A program made the position numbers and the translations under genes. Positions 19,401-34,400 of a DNA stretch of 64,000 nucleotides are shown here, one piece after another. The stretch is taken from positions 45,810,024 through 45,874,023 of the forward strand of contig OX463848.1 of the NCBI GenBank assembly GCA_949825065.1, given 5' to 3'. Source of the stretch: Odontocerum albicorne (Eukaryota; Arthropoda; Insecta; Trichoptera; Odontoceridae). Under the pieces are notes generated by a model that was not told where the DNA came from, made no database searches, and saw only the letters and a list, made by a program, of their open reading frames with translations. The first letter of the stretch is position 1, and each line of letters opens with the position of its first letter.

Positions 19401-22400
19401 ACGAGTATTGCCTCCAGAAACTCAACACTCATCTCCATTTTTTTGACTCAAGCGGGTCAATTACGAGTATTGCCTCCAGAAACTCAACACTCATCTCCAT
19501 TTTTTTGACTCAAGCGGGTCAATTACGAGTATTGCCTTCAGAAACTCAACACTCATCTCCATTTTTTTGACTCAAGCGGGTCAATTACGAGTATTGCCTC
19601 CAGAAACTCAACACTCATCTCCATTTTTTTGACTCAAGCGGGTCAATTACGAGTATTGCCTCCAGAAACTCAACACTCATCTCCATTTTTTTGACTCAAG
19701 CGGGTCAATTACGAGTATTGCCTCCAGAAACTCAACACTCATCTCCATTTTTTTGACTCAAGCGGGTCAATTACGAGTATTGCCTTCAGAAACTCAACAC
19801 TCATCTCCATTTTTTTGACTCAAGCGGGTCAATTACGAGTATTGCCTCCAGAAACTCAACACTCATCTCCATTTTTTTGACTCAAGCAGGTCAATTACGA
19901 GTATTGCCTCCAGAAACTCAACACTCATCTCCATTTTTTTGACTCAAGCAGGTCAATTACGAGTATTGCCTCCAGAAACTCAACACTCATCTCCATTTGT
20001 TTTTCGAACGATTCTACAGGACAACCCTATTACGAATTTGAAGCGATTCAATATCTGCAGTTTATTTTGATAATAAGAAGGAAACCGATTTCGTAACTTC
20101 CTCATTCTGCCGCCCGATGTCCTACGAGATAGACTAGTAGTATAGTACTATATGATTATAACATATTGATTTCTTCGAACCTTTTGTTAATCGGATCAAC
20201 GATCGAGTCACCAGTCGCCCATCACTGCGGAGTCTTGCTCAAATTTTTTGTTCGCGATTTTTTTTTCGTGCTGACAGTACTCATTATTTTTGCACTGGTA
20301 ACATTGCTACAATATGTTGACATTTGGGTTTTGACGACTGTTTTGAATGTTGTTATCATATATTGTAGTTCTGACAGGGATAATGATCACTATTATCGCA
20401 TTAACAACTACAATAGTACTCGTTAATTTGAGCACCACATCTCGCTTAATGTTGCTCTTTGCATTTGAATCGAGTTAATTGTGCTGTGCCATTTTGCAGC
20501 GATGTCTCGCGTTCAACATTGATCTCATATATAGTAGGTATTCAAACGAGCAGGGAAATTCACACTGACATGATCTGTCAACACAGAACAAACGAGCAGG
20601 GAGATTCACACTGACATGACCTGTCAACATAGAACAAACGAGCAGGGAGATTCACACTGACATGACCTGTCAACATAGAACAAACGAGCAGGGAGATTCA
20701 CACTGACATGATCTGTCAACATAGAACAAACGAGCAGGGAGATTCACACTGAAATGACCTGTCAACATAGAACAAGCGAGCAGGGAGATTCACACTGACA
20801 TGACCTGTTAACATAGAACAAACGAGCAGGGAGATTCACACTGACATGACCTGTCAACATAGAACAAACGAGCAGGGAGATTCACACTGACATGACCTGT
20901 CAACATAGAACAAGCGAGCAGGGAGATTAACACTGACATGACCTGTCAACATAGAACAAACGAGCAGGGAGATTCACACTGACATGACCTGTCAACATAG
21001 AACAAACGAGTAGGGAGGTTCACACTGACATGACCTGTCAACATAGAACAAACGAGTAGGGAGATTCACACTGACATGACCTGTCAACATAGAACAAATC
21101 AGCTGATTTGATTTAGAATTTTTGCAACTTGAAGAATATTTCCCGAGCTTCACTTGTTTTACTATTAATATTTATTTTGGCCAGAACGTCGATTTAAACT
21201 GTCGCTGTTTTGTCACTTTTAATAGGGTAGTTATAAATTTAGTGTTAACGATTTGACAACCGGAAACGAAACATTTATTTATGTTCATTTGAAAGCTGTA
21301 TAATTTCTTCACTGCTTCAAAAGGAAAAGGGAAAATATTAAAAAGTCATCAACCGTTGGAATGTACGAGTATGCTGGAAGGTATCTTAAACGTTGGTTCG
21401 CAAGTACCGAGGCTGTTAATGCAATAGTTACACTACATAAATATATTAAAAACACTTTTAAACAAGTTAAAAGGATTAGAAAGCAACTAAATTTGATACT
21501 TAAAGTTTATTCAAAGAGACAGCGTTGAGTGTATATGTGTACAACTTCATTGTTATACTCGTATGTGTACAACTCCATTGATTTATCTGTACAACTCCAT
21601 TGTTATATGTGTACAACTCCATTGTCATTTGTGTACAACTCCATTGTTATATGTGTACAACTCCATTGTGATTATTAAATGAAATAGAGATGTTTAGTTC
21701 TATAATTTATTTTTATTCTTACACAATGAATGATCCTTTCGGCTTTCTTTGACCATTGTCAACAATAAATACTCGTATATACAGGAAATCATTAATAATT
21801 ATACGTGTATGTTCCGTTGAATAACAGTCGTATGTTTTTAACGTAAAGGTTAGTTACATAAGTGCGGTAATTCCAAAGCCATTTCCTACGGTTTATTATA
21901 CACTTTAGATAATAGTTACATAAATGCGGTAATTCCAAAGCCATTTCCTACGGTTTATTATACACTTTAGATAATAGTTACATAAATGCGGTAATTCCAA
22001 AGCCATTTCCTACGGTTTATTATACACTTTAGATAATAGTTACATAAGTGCGGTAATTCCAAAGCCATTTCCTACGGTTTATTATACACTTTAGATAATA
22101 GTTACATAAATGCGGTAATTCCAAAGCCATTTCCTACGGTTTATTATACACTTTAGATAATAGTTACATAAATGCGGTAATTCCAAAGCCATTTCCTACG
22201 GTTTATTATACACTTTAGATAATAGTTACATAAGTGCGGTAATTCCAAAGCCATTTCCTACGGTTTATTATACACTTTAGATAATAGAAAGTGTGTCGAT
22301 AGGAGCCGAATAAATTCTATGGAAATGCATGCGTTGAGAAGAATATGCGGAGAATCAATGTATGACACAATACGAAGCGAAGTGATAAGGAACGCACGCG

Positions 22401-25400
22401 GATTTAAGTTTGGACATGCGGAACGAATGAATGACGAAATACTAACAAAACAGATATACAGCGCAGATGTGAGTGGAAAGCGTGTGAGAGGAAGACCGAG
22501 GAAGGTATGATTGAATCAAATATGTGATATTTGGAAAGAAGGAAATGGGGAAAGTCTGTGGAATCGTAGAAGTTGTATGAAATGTGTATAATAGGGACGT
22601 GGAAGAGGCGAAGGATGTGTTTCGAGAGAGGAAAGTGTGGCGCTCTGGTTTCTCTATGGCGTGATGTTATGTATACAATTTAGAAGTTTGGTGGAGGCTG
22701 CGAATGTAAAATATACTCGTACATAACTGTCTGAAAATATTCTCGTACATAACTGTCTGAAAATATAGTCGTACATCTTTGAAAAAATCACAAAAATACG
22801 ATTGTTCTCATTTAATGCAACGAGTATATTGAATATATGCGTTTGACTCTAGGCTTTATTATCTTTATTGAAAAATATATTTTCTAAGTTAAAATATATT
22901 TTGGGGATTAAAATGAGGAAAACCTATCTAACAACAATGTAGTGTATACTCGTACTCGTACTCGTATATCATAGTTTGTCTAATCGATGAATCGTTTAAA
23001 ACTAAAACTAATGCCACCTTTAAAAATAATTGTTAACTAATAACACCTTTGAAAAGAACTGTTAACTAATGACACCTTTAAAAATAACTGGTAACTAATG
23101 ACACATTTGACAAGAACTGTTAACTAATGACACCTTTGAAAAGAACTGTTAACTAATGACACCTTTGAAAAGAACTGTGAACGGTAAGCTGTAGATATAA
23201 TATTTATTTGCTCATTAATTTAAATTTTACAATTGACTTTTACTCGTAACAGCGCGCGCCTCATTTTATTTACAAAAGGGAAAATAAATAGTGCGGCACG
23301 CACGCATTATTACAAATCACTTCTTAGGTGATACTTATTTTTACAATATATTTCCGTTCGGATGAATTTCAGGCGGTTTTGGATATATCTGGGAAATAAT
23401 TTGATAATTTAATAAGATACTACTATTTTATATAATACTATATGTGCGAATAATAATTCAATAAGATACAAATATTTAAAAAAATATTATATGTACGAAC
23501 ATTAATTTAATAAGTTACAACTATTTTATATATTATTATATGTGCGAACATTAAACGCACCGGTTGAACTTCAAGACCCACTTCCTACCACTCCTGAAAG
23601 ATAATATTCCCTGTCATAAACGCACCGGTTGAACTTCAAGACCCACTTCCTACCACTCCTGAAAGATAATATTCCCTGTCATAAACGCACCGGTTGAACT
23701 TCAAGACCCACTTCCTACCACTCCTGAAAGATAATATTCCCTGTCATAAACGCACCGGTTGAACTTCAAGACCCACTTCCTACCACTCCTGAAAGATAAT
23801 ATTCCCTGTCATAAACGCACCGGTTGAACTTCAAGACCCACTTCCTACCACTCCTGAAAGATAATATTCCCTGTCATAAACGCACCGGTTGAACTTCAAG
23901 ACCCACTTCCTACCACTCCTGAAAGATAATATTCCCTGTCATATTTTAGGACTGTAAATAATTACTGTAAAGTGTTTTTGTCTTTTGGATAAACTTACCC
24001 GAATATAGGCAATAACAAATGTCATCATGTATCCGCGTTTGCCTGTCGCCGCTCCAGCGGGAACACCTTCCATGAGCAGTGCCAACTTGTTCAACCTCTT
24101 TTCGTGGTCCAATACTTCATTTTTGAATCCTTCGTACACCACTGTGATTAAACACATCTTTTTGAGGTCAAATTTTTTGATCTTCTCCAAATATGCGAAT
24201 TTTAAACCGTCAAAGAAGTCACGGAGAGCCGAGTTCTTCGGTCGCAGGGCCCATCCCATCTGGAATTGTTCCTCGTCCAAAAGCCTGATACTTGCTGGCT
24301 GCCAACGTCTTAATGCTACCTCCCTTAAAAATTTGATTCCAGTCTCGAAGTCTGGAAACATCAATGACCCATAATGCTGTAATTCTGGCAAAGGTCGAAT
24401 CTTTAACGCTACTTCTGTTATAACTCCGAAGGATCCTTCTGAGCCTAAGATTATGTGATTGAAGTCTGGTCCACAGGACATTCTAGGCGCTGTACTTCCT
24501 TTCGACAGTGTTCCCTTTGGTGTTACCAATCTTGCATGCACTAAAAGGTCTTCGATATTTCCGTATGTGTTCTTCTTCATTCCACTAGCTCTTGTAGATA
24601 CCCACCCTCCCAGAGTGGAAAATTCTAGTGAATCTGGTTCATGTCCTGTCGTGAAACCCAATTTTCCTAATTCTCTTTCTAAATCTTGACCTATGATACC
24701 ACTTTCTGAGCAGACAATAAGATTCTCTTTATCCACCCAAAGTATTTCATTCATCGAATTTGTATCCAGGGACAGAATGGGTCGCCGTTCCTTCGGTGGA
24801 CATTCTAAAGCTCTCGCTACAGAAGTGCCACCACCAAAAGGAATAATGGCGAAGTTTCTTTCTTCTGCCAATTTAACAAGTTCTACAACTTCTTCGTGGC
24901 ACGTCGGCCAGGCGACAGCGTCGGGTATGCGAACTATTTTTTTACTTCTAAGAATGATGACATCATCGATGGATTGCCCTCGAGAACGCATCAGTCTTAC
25001 GATCCCTTCTGTCGAAACTTCGACTCCTAATTCTTCTATAGCTTCAATATCCTCTCGAGAGAACCTGGATGCGGGATATTCTTCTTCTCTGGGCTCTGGC
25101 ACAATGCCTGGCTTGATAGTCCCTGTTGGTGATAAATCGTACTTTTCCTTTATGTAGGGCAGTAAGAACGGGAGCTCGTTTCCACATATCGGGTACCTGA
25201 AAGGTTGCAGAAACAAAAGTGTAATATTAGCCAGCGTGTTACAAATTTTGACTATAACGTTATAAAAAAAATTTCCTCGAATAATTTTATATAAAATTTA
25301 AGCTCAGGTGTGATACTTAAAATATTATTACGAAAAATTAAAATGACATTTATTTTGGTAATGCTTTTTCCTTTCGGGCTTAACAATTAGCCGTAGTGGT

Positions 25401-28400
25401 GGCTCTTAACATATCAAAATGGCCCAATGAACTAGATGAGCCGAAGCCTGCAGTGCCTGCCTCGAGGTGTTTGGGTGGAAGTCAAGAAAAGAAGAACTGC
25501 AGTTCGCGGCACATTACACAGTGAAAAGGACACACAGTGAAGTAATAACATCCTCGTATGTTCCATGGCAATTTCATTAAGATGAAAGCGACTATTTAAA
25601 AAAAAAATTATTTTGTAAGACAGGAAATATGAATGTAATAAATTCTAAAATGTGCTTTTTGGCAGCAAATCTAATCAAATACAAATTATAATATATTACT
25701 CGAATCATAAAACATGTTGATTTATGTTAAATACTATTCGCCATCTGTGGGTAAAACGTCGCAATATTTAGTAACAAAGATAAAATTTCAACTTCACAGC
25801 AGTGCCCGTCCCGTCCCGTCCCGTCCCTAAGTGGGGGACTACAACTGGGACAGAAAGCAAGACATGACCTCAAGAGGGAGAAGGAACTTCGTGAATATAC
25901 TAACATAAAAAGCGGAATCACAACCAATTTCACGAATTCTGGGAGAAATTACTCCGAGTACATAACGAAATAAAATGAATCATGAAGAAATAATATTTTA
26001 ATTTAAATGCTATTGAGAGAGGCGTATTTAAAAAAAATGAGGTGCATGGCCGCGCGGTAACGCGCTGGATTTCTGTGCGGAAGGTTACCGGTTCGAACCA
26101 CGCGCTGCGTTACTCCACTCAAATAACACAGGCATTTTTTCCGCCTAGTACTCGGGGCTATAAGGATTCCTGTGACTTCGGTCATAGCTATTTTCCGCCT
26201 ACTCGGGGTTATAAGGATGCCTGTGACTTCGGTCATAGCTATTATATTGTAATGATTTCTAATAATAACAATAATCACAATTGTCGTTATTATTACAGTT
26301 ATTGCATTGTAATAATTTCTGATAATAAATGTAATCACAATTGTTGTTATTATAACTTGTTATTGTACTGTAATCATTTCTTTTGTTTATTTATTCTTGT
26401 TAACAGACTTATCCCGATTACATTGGAATTTTGAACTTCATAAAATGATTTAAGCAATTTAAGTATAAAAATAATCAGGAGACTTGAGGAGGCCAACAGA
26501 ACAGAACAGAACAGGCACAGTGTGACTGAGAACAGTTCTGGGCTGGGCAGTCTAGTCTAGTCTAGTTTGTTAGGAATATTCCTAAGTAATACTCCAACTC
26601 CACGTGCATCGCATGGTCAGGCGATGTTACATTTTAAAATGTATACCTCACCCAGAATAAAATGTCAACTTTAAAAGACGTGATGTTTCGTTATATTCTG
26701 AAATAATAAAAAATGATTTTGGGAACGTTATTCAAAAGAAAGGGAAAACCCGCCAGAAATTAAATAACGCAATAGATGCTGTCTACGGAAAATCTCGTTT
26801 GTCATTATTCCATAGTGAAAGATTCGGCAAAAAAGTTTCACTCAGCCGGAGAATCGATCGAAGATGACCACCGTCAAGGTCAAGGTCAAGGCATATCAGC
26901 AGAATCACTCGCTCCGGAAAGAGCTGCGTAAGTTAACAAGTGTTTAAGATAGAAGGCTAAAGTGAGTAAGTAAGCTTTACTATAGACAACTAACTCTCAA
27001 CTGGACGAGTCTGACTGCGTATGGCATCGGCGTCTGGAGGCGAAGATTTTTTTCATTCGTTCGAGGAGTTCTATCCGAGCATGTCTAATGGAAAATCAGT
27101 AGGAAGAGCTATGGACAGACACCGAGCTCCCGCCTCACCATTGTTACTACTGTTGATTACCTGTCTCCCGCGAAGAAGACCCGACCATTGTCGAGTTCGA
27201 ACCCCGAGTCCTTGTAGCCCCAGCCGTACCATCTCAGAAATGTTTCTCTGAAAGGCAAGAGAAGACAACAATGTTAAAAGGGAACGTAACATTTCCTTTA
27301 ACTAAATGTAACATAATACGTTCATTCGTCTCGTCAGGTAGCGTTATATAACCCAGATTTTGGTTATGCGGACATGTTTGGAAGATCGTGGCCGGGAGAT
27401 ATCATAGTCTTTGTAGCATTGTATAATCATGCAGTCTTAGCAAATCTCATTTAAATTTTTTTACAATACAAAAAATCACTAATAATTTTAATATATTATA
27501 TTATACATACACATACACGTACGAGTATATATCCGCACCAATCTAATGTTCGAATATTCACAAATACACACGTCTACGTGTATACCCAAACATACCCGTA
27601 CTTGTATGCACACAAACAACCGACAACCAACAAAATATTATATACCATATACTCGTACCATTATTCATACTTTTTTTTCGTTTTTATTGAACAAAGTATT
27701 ATAATACGAGGCATACCCAGAAAGTAAGTGTACTGAATTTTTGTAAGTTACAATTTTTTTTATTTAAACAATAAAATTACGTGGTTACCGTAGTACATAT
27801 GTAAGCTATTTTTCGACATAGTCGCCATTCCTCTCAATGCAGGTGGTGAAGCGGGGTATCAACTTTTTGATGCCTTCCTCGAAGAAGTTTCCCGCCAACC
27901 CCTCCGTCCACTTCTCCACCTCCTCCTTTACCTCCTCGTCGGTTGAAAACCTTTTTCCACCCATGTGCAGCTTCAGGGAGGTAAAGAGATAGTAATCTGA
28001 AGGTGCTAGGTCAGGGGAATGCGCGGGATGGTTCAGGACATCCCATTTAAAGGAGGCGAGCAGTTCCTTCGTGGCGTTGGCCGTGTGTGGTCTGGCATTG
28101 TCGTGCAGCAGGCAGACTCCCTTTGTCAGCATGCCTCTCCTCTTGTTGTGAATCACCCTCCGCAATTTTTTTAGGGTCTCACAGTATCTTGCAGAGTTGA
28201 TGGTCTCCCCTTGAGGCATATATTCAATTAAAATTATGACAGTCCCAAAACACGGATGCCATGATTTTCTTGGCTTAAATTGTGGTTTTGAACTTTTTGG
28301 CGGAGGGTGAAGAGGTGTGACGTGACCGTTTTTAAACTCGCGACACCACTTGTACACATTCGTACGATTCATAGCTTTATCACCGTATGCAGTTTTCACC

Positions 28401-31400
28401 TCATTATAAACCTCAACCGGAGGTTTTCCCTTCCAAACGAGATAACGGATGACGCCGCGTATTTCACACTTGTCGGGAGATAGGATTGACATTTTTCACG
28501 AAACGTGTTGTCGCGTCGACACTTCTCAACCTACTGACCTCGAACCGGTCTCGTTGCGGAGGGGAAGGGTCAGGCTACACGGAAGTGTAGCCAACATGTC
28601 GAAAATAAAATCCATCCGGTCGTGAGAGCCTCAGTACACTTACTTTCTGGATACGCATAGTATATGGCACAAATATTTGCCAAGGCTATACCTATATACA
28701 TATTTATTACTTAACTAATCTTAATTATATGTTATCATTTATGCACTTACTTCATCTTATTTTCCTACATAGCATTTTATTTTTATGTTTATAATCTTAA
28801 TATATGATTTTTTAGAAATAATTAACACCTACATACTACTTATAACTAGATAACGATTCTTCAACAATTTTTTAGCAAAAACAAGTCTACTCGTTCAGGC
28901 TACTTGTATCCCATCACATGGAATACAAGTAGCTCACTCAGACCTTGGTCCTCTCAGCTAATACGTCGACTAATCAGGCCACAGATGATGCTTCGGGAGC
29001 CTGTGCTTATAACGGCAGGGTAGGTCGGATTTATTTTCGTAACCCACCAGGGCAGCAACTAAGGGATTGCTGTGGTTCTGTTGACTTTTATAGAACCTAA
29101 CGGTCCAAACAAGGATGTAGGGTTTCTTCTCGCTGTTCGGCGTGAAATTGGGTAAGGTTTGTTCTGGGATGGGTGTTGAATGAGATTTTGAATGCCTTGT
29201 TCTGCACTCGTTGGAATTCCAGGTGATCCGTGTTGCTCACACTACCCCAAACGGGTGTAGCATGGGTCAAGATAGGACGAATAAGGGTAAGGGAAGTATA
29301 GAGAAGAAGCTTATTTTTGGGTGAAAGGAAGCTGTGTCGATTGAAATATCGAACTGATATCCCCTATGCCCTTGTGACTCTTCTGTCTGATGGTATTCAG
29401 ATAGGTTTTCCACGTCAATCACATGTCGAGGTGTAGGTCGAGGTATTTAACCACGTTCTGCCACTCAACCAGGCAATCTCCGATAAATAAGGGCATCAAT
29501 GGCACTCTTTCATTGACTTTGCAGGTGAACATGATAGCCTCAGTTTTGGCGCCATTGATTTTTAGCCTACAGTGCTGGTGATATTTTTCAAGGATATCAA
29601 GAGCAATCTGAAGGCGGTGACCAGCTCGATCCACTTTGAGTGAGGATGCGTAGCATGCCGCATCTTCAGCAAAGAGTGCGAGTTTACAGTTTGGGGGGGG
29701 GGGGTATGTAGTGTGTATATATGTTAAATATACAGGGTCCTAGTATACTTTCTTGGGGGACAACCATAGGGATGGGCCTGGCGGATGACATGGAATGATG
29801 AGTGGTGACTGTGAAGCTTCTATTGGAAAGGTAGGATTGAAGTAGTTTCACAAGATGGATTGAAGTGCCAGTAAGGATGAGTTTGTGGAGAAGGCCATCG
29901 TGGCAGACAGTATCAAAAGCCTTCTCAAAGTCCAGCAGTACCATGCCTGTACTTCTGTTCCTTTTGAAGCCCATCGACACGTCTTCCACGACACGGGTAA
30001 GTTGCTGGACCGTGTTGTGTCTTGTCCTAAATCCAAACTGCTCATGAGGGAATGTATTAAGGTAATCACTCTCTCAAAGATCTTGCCTGTGAGAAGGCTG
30101 GTGTGTCTGTAGCTAGTTGGATTTCGGTAGGTTTATTTGGCTTGTGGATATAAACAATATTGGCTATTTTCCAAATACTCACAAATTAGCTATTAAGGAG
30201 TGAGGCATTTATTATCTTAGTAAGAAAATTCTCGCTTTAAGTGAGGACTCGTTCGGGGGCTTTCCGTGCTTTAAGTCTGTCATGAATACGACCGATTTCG
30301 GACAGGGTGCAAAGTTGCACCTCATTTTGGTTGGCCGGGGAGTAAGCAAAGCTGACGAAGTATCCTCGACAACTTTGTTGACATCAACATTTCCAAGGTC
30401 GGAAGTGATTGACGTAAGTACGTATTCTCGTAAGCGTCCGCCAAGGCCTTGTCAATCCCAGAAACAGCCAGCCCTGAGGCTGTGCGCAGAGGTGGTATGT
30501 TCTGAGACGAGCACTTGATACCCTTCACGACTCGCTAGAGAGTACCATTACCCGGTTCCAGGGCCACCAATTTGCTCTGCTATAATTGGTTTGTAAGTAG
30601 GCGGATTTCCTTTTTTGATTTCATCTTGGAGGACGTTTAGAAGTGTTTCGTTACGTTTGTCTAGCGTACGTCTGCAGGTCTGTCTTTGTTTATTTTTTAG
30701 ATATATAAAGTGTTTGATATGAGGAGTGAGTTTTTGGTATGGAGAGACTCCACTGTACGAGTATACATGATATATCTGGTATGGAGAGACTCCACTGTAC
30801 TAGTACTATATACATGATATAGTTTATCTGATTCTCAGTCGTTCGACCCGATTCCATCAATGTGGAATAAAATATAGAACAGGAATGCACTCGTATGCGT
30901 TGCATCCTCGATGCCATGGTAGTGTTAGTACTATACATGTATATATGTAGTTCCATCACGCTGTTTCCCTATTGGGGTAGGAAGAGAGAACATAGTGTAT
31001 GGATTTCCTATCTCAACACAGATATTTCCTCTCTTACACATCCATACACCTTCTCATACAACTCCTGCGGTTTCTCTGACTTCTCACATTTTTCAAGTTT
31101 AAAATATCATTTACTTAATCCAACCGTACTTTCCTCGGTCTTCTTCTATCACGCCTTCCGTTCACATACAAAGCTCAAACTATATAAGTAAATTGTAGAA
31201 TAAATCTTGCAAAATACAAAGTCATGGTAATTTTATAAATCAATTCATTTATTTACAATAAAGCAGTTTTTTTTAGCTATTTTGGATGAACTCATACTGG
31301 GTTAGTGGCGCAGTTTGGATGAACTCATACTGGGTTTGTGGCCCAGTTTGAGTAAATCCGAAGAAACTGAAAGTAAAATAGTGAAACCGAAATCCCCGTG

Positions 31401-34400
31401 TGGAAGGCGAACATTAAGATGTTTAGTGACGAGGTCACGGAGGTCTTCCGAAATCCCCGTGTGGAAGGCGAACATTAAGATGTTTAGCGACGAGGTCACG
31501 GAGGTCTTCCGAAATCCCCGTGTGGAAGGCGAACATTAAGATGTTTAGCGACGAGGTCACGGAGGTCTTCCGAAATCCCCGTGTACCATAGAAGGCGAAC
31601 ATTAAGATGTTTAGCAACGGGGTCACGGAGGTCTTCCGAAAAAGTAATAATGTTGACGTTGCCTGCCGCATATGGTAAATAATATATACCAGTATTGCAT
31701 GTGTGTGTGTGTGTGCGTGCGTGGCATGCTAATTATTGGATCGGCTCAGATATTGACACAAGTCATTTGGTCCAAATCTTCACTGGATGTCGCCGTGACG
31801 TGACCCGAGGGGACCGTTTTGTAACATGTGGGATGAACCGTTTATGTGTAACGCACGCGGTCACCGCTGCAATACCATCCAATACGCCGTTATATTTTTT
31901 ATCTTCTTTATTTTCTCGATTTGCATTCACTGTACAAGTACTATCGCTCTATCGATAGTGGATCTATCGCTCTCGCCCTCGCTCTCGCAACTGATCGCAT
32001 GGTTCCAACAGGATGGAGCTACTGCGCTCACTACTAGGGTGACGATGGACCTCTTATGAGAATTTTTAAATTTTTGTTTTATGCCATTTGGTCTTTCAGT
32101 GGCCACCCCGTATAAGTCAACGGTACAATTTACCTTATATAAAAAAAATCGAAAAAAGAGCCAGTGGTGAGTGCAGCAACACATTAAGATTGACAAAACA
32201 TACACATTTTTTTTTAATAATTTTATACAATTACAACACAAACAATCAGACTGAAACGTGTATTAAATTGTACAAAATCATATGTTACAATATAGCGACG
32301 GCCACAGGTGCGCGAAAAATACAAACTCAAAAGACAAATCATATGTTACAATATAGGGACGGCCACAGGTGCGCGAGAAATACAAACTCAAAAGACAAAT
32401 CATGTGTTACAATATAGCGACGGCCACAGATGCGCGAGAAATACAAACTAAAAAGACAAATCATATGTTACAATATAGCGACGGCCACAGGTGCGCGAGA
32501 AATACAAACTCAAAAGACAAATCATATGTTACAATATAGGGACGGACACAGGTGCGCGAGTAATACAAACTCAAAAGACAAATCATATGTTACAATATAG
32601 GGACGGACACAGGTGCGCGAGAAATATAAACTTCAGGCACTCTTTATAGGTCAGCAAACTAACTCCGAAAATATCCGAGACTGCAGCGTACTCATTTCCG
32701 ATCCTGTGTAGTTTAGGTTTGAGATAATTCGTAATATAATTTGTTCAGTTCAGATGGTTGTGCAAATCGCTGGAATACGCGCGTAAAAAGATTCATAATG
32801 CTCATACTATATATGTTACAATTGTTTATATGGTCGCACGACTTCGCGCGTCGTTTCATCGCACGACCATATAAACAATTGTGTATGAGCATTATGATTT
32901 TTTTTACGCGAGTATTCCAGCAATTTGTGGAACGCGCGACACAGAAATGTGTCTTGCAGCCTGGTCATTCTTGTTATTCCTGGCGGAACTCAAATCAATC
33001 CAAGAGCTTAGGACAATCCATCATTCCATTCACGACTTTTAAAAGTAAAATCAAGTCCGCTTATATTCACCGATCAGAAAGATTTGTCAAATTAAGGTTA
33101 GACAACAAGAAATAATAATTAAAATGTAGGTATATTATACGAGTAGACTGTAAAATGGGGAGTCCATCGAATTGTATTCTAATTTGCTTCTTACCAAGAT
33201 GATGCCAAGAAACTTAATCACAGGTGTTTACTTAAATGGTTTTGAAATTCTAAGAATAAATCCCAATATTTTAGGCAACTACTATTGAGTTTGTATGATT
33301 CGAAAAAGTAAAACCCTATCAAATATGACACTTAAATTTAGTTTCTCCAAACCCGCTTCCAATCCATCACAATAAATTCAATTATAAAAATTTATGGGGT
33401 TTTGGTTCTAAATAAATTGACCTTCGGGCATTTTTTAGTGTTCAAATGCAGTATATTACTCTGCCACTATAAAACCAACTTATTGAGACCAGTTTGGATG
33501 ACATTGCAGCCATCAATGTGTCGGATTGCTTTAAATACCTTCATATCATCCGCAAAACCCAGAAATTCTAGTCCATCGAAACGTGTGGGTATATCGTTAG
33601 ATAACAAACAGAATAAACGAAACCGGCCCCAAGTGAGATCCTTGGGGTGCACCGCTTGTTGGATTGATTTGCCTCGATAGTATACTATTTATATTCACAG
33701 CAAGGGTTCTTTCTTTCCGGAAAGATACGACTTAAGCCATCCCAAAAAACTACCTTCAGTTTTGAAATTCAAATGTGATGATCGACTCGATCCTATCGAA
33801 GGGTTTACTAAAGCCTCTATATACAGCATCAACTTGAAAACCACTATTTCGCGCTCTATTTGCAACGTAATTTGTAAAATGCTGCAGATTTGTAGTGGTC
33901 GACCTTTCAGGGAAGAAGCCACGCTGATTAGACATTATTAAAAGCCGTCATTTACTAAAATATCGATTCAACACTAGATTTTCGTAGACATTTGATATAG
34001 TCCAGAACAAATAGGTTGGTTGATAGTTACACACATCATGCCTATCCCCATTTTTAAATATTGGTTATAAAAACTCCGTTTTCCATTTATATAGAAACAC
34101 ACCAAGCGACAGAGATTTATTTAAAAGTTTGAGCAAAGACACACAAATGACGCTTACATAGCTCATTAGGACAGGAGATATTTTATCACCTTTTTGAATA
34201 TCTATAGAGCGCGGATTACGTCTCCGGCTGAAAATTTTAGTTTCAATTCTTCATGGAACTCAAAAAAAAAAAAGAAAAACGCGAAACAATCTGTTTTTAC
34301 TCATACGTAGAACTTTTTAAAGTGTAATTTTTCTGTTTAGTTTGAGGATAAATTTTCAATTTACAACATGCCCACCAGGTTATAAATGTACACGGTTTGT

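Noticed and set aside
20166..20426. Small membrane protein
   Set aside because: Hydrophobic by T-rich composition only; no splice, motif or homology support.
26040..26120. A functional tRNA gene
   Set aside because: A and B boxes are good but the acceptor stem does not pair well and repeat debris follows; a SINE head or pseudogene is the better reading.
26138..26242. Motif insertion between two copies (CCGCCTAGTACTCGGGG vs CCGCCTACTCGGGG)
   Set aside because: The difference is 3 bp (GTA), not the 6-bp CTCGTA insertion.
32741..33115. Plus-strand 124-codon frame as a gene
   Set aside because: Its first half is the inverted repeat; the rest matches no family I recognise.
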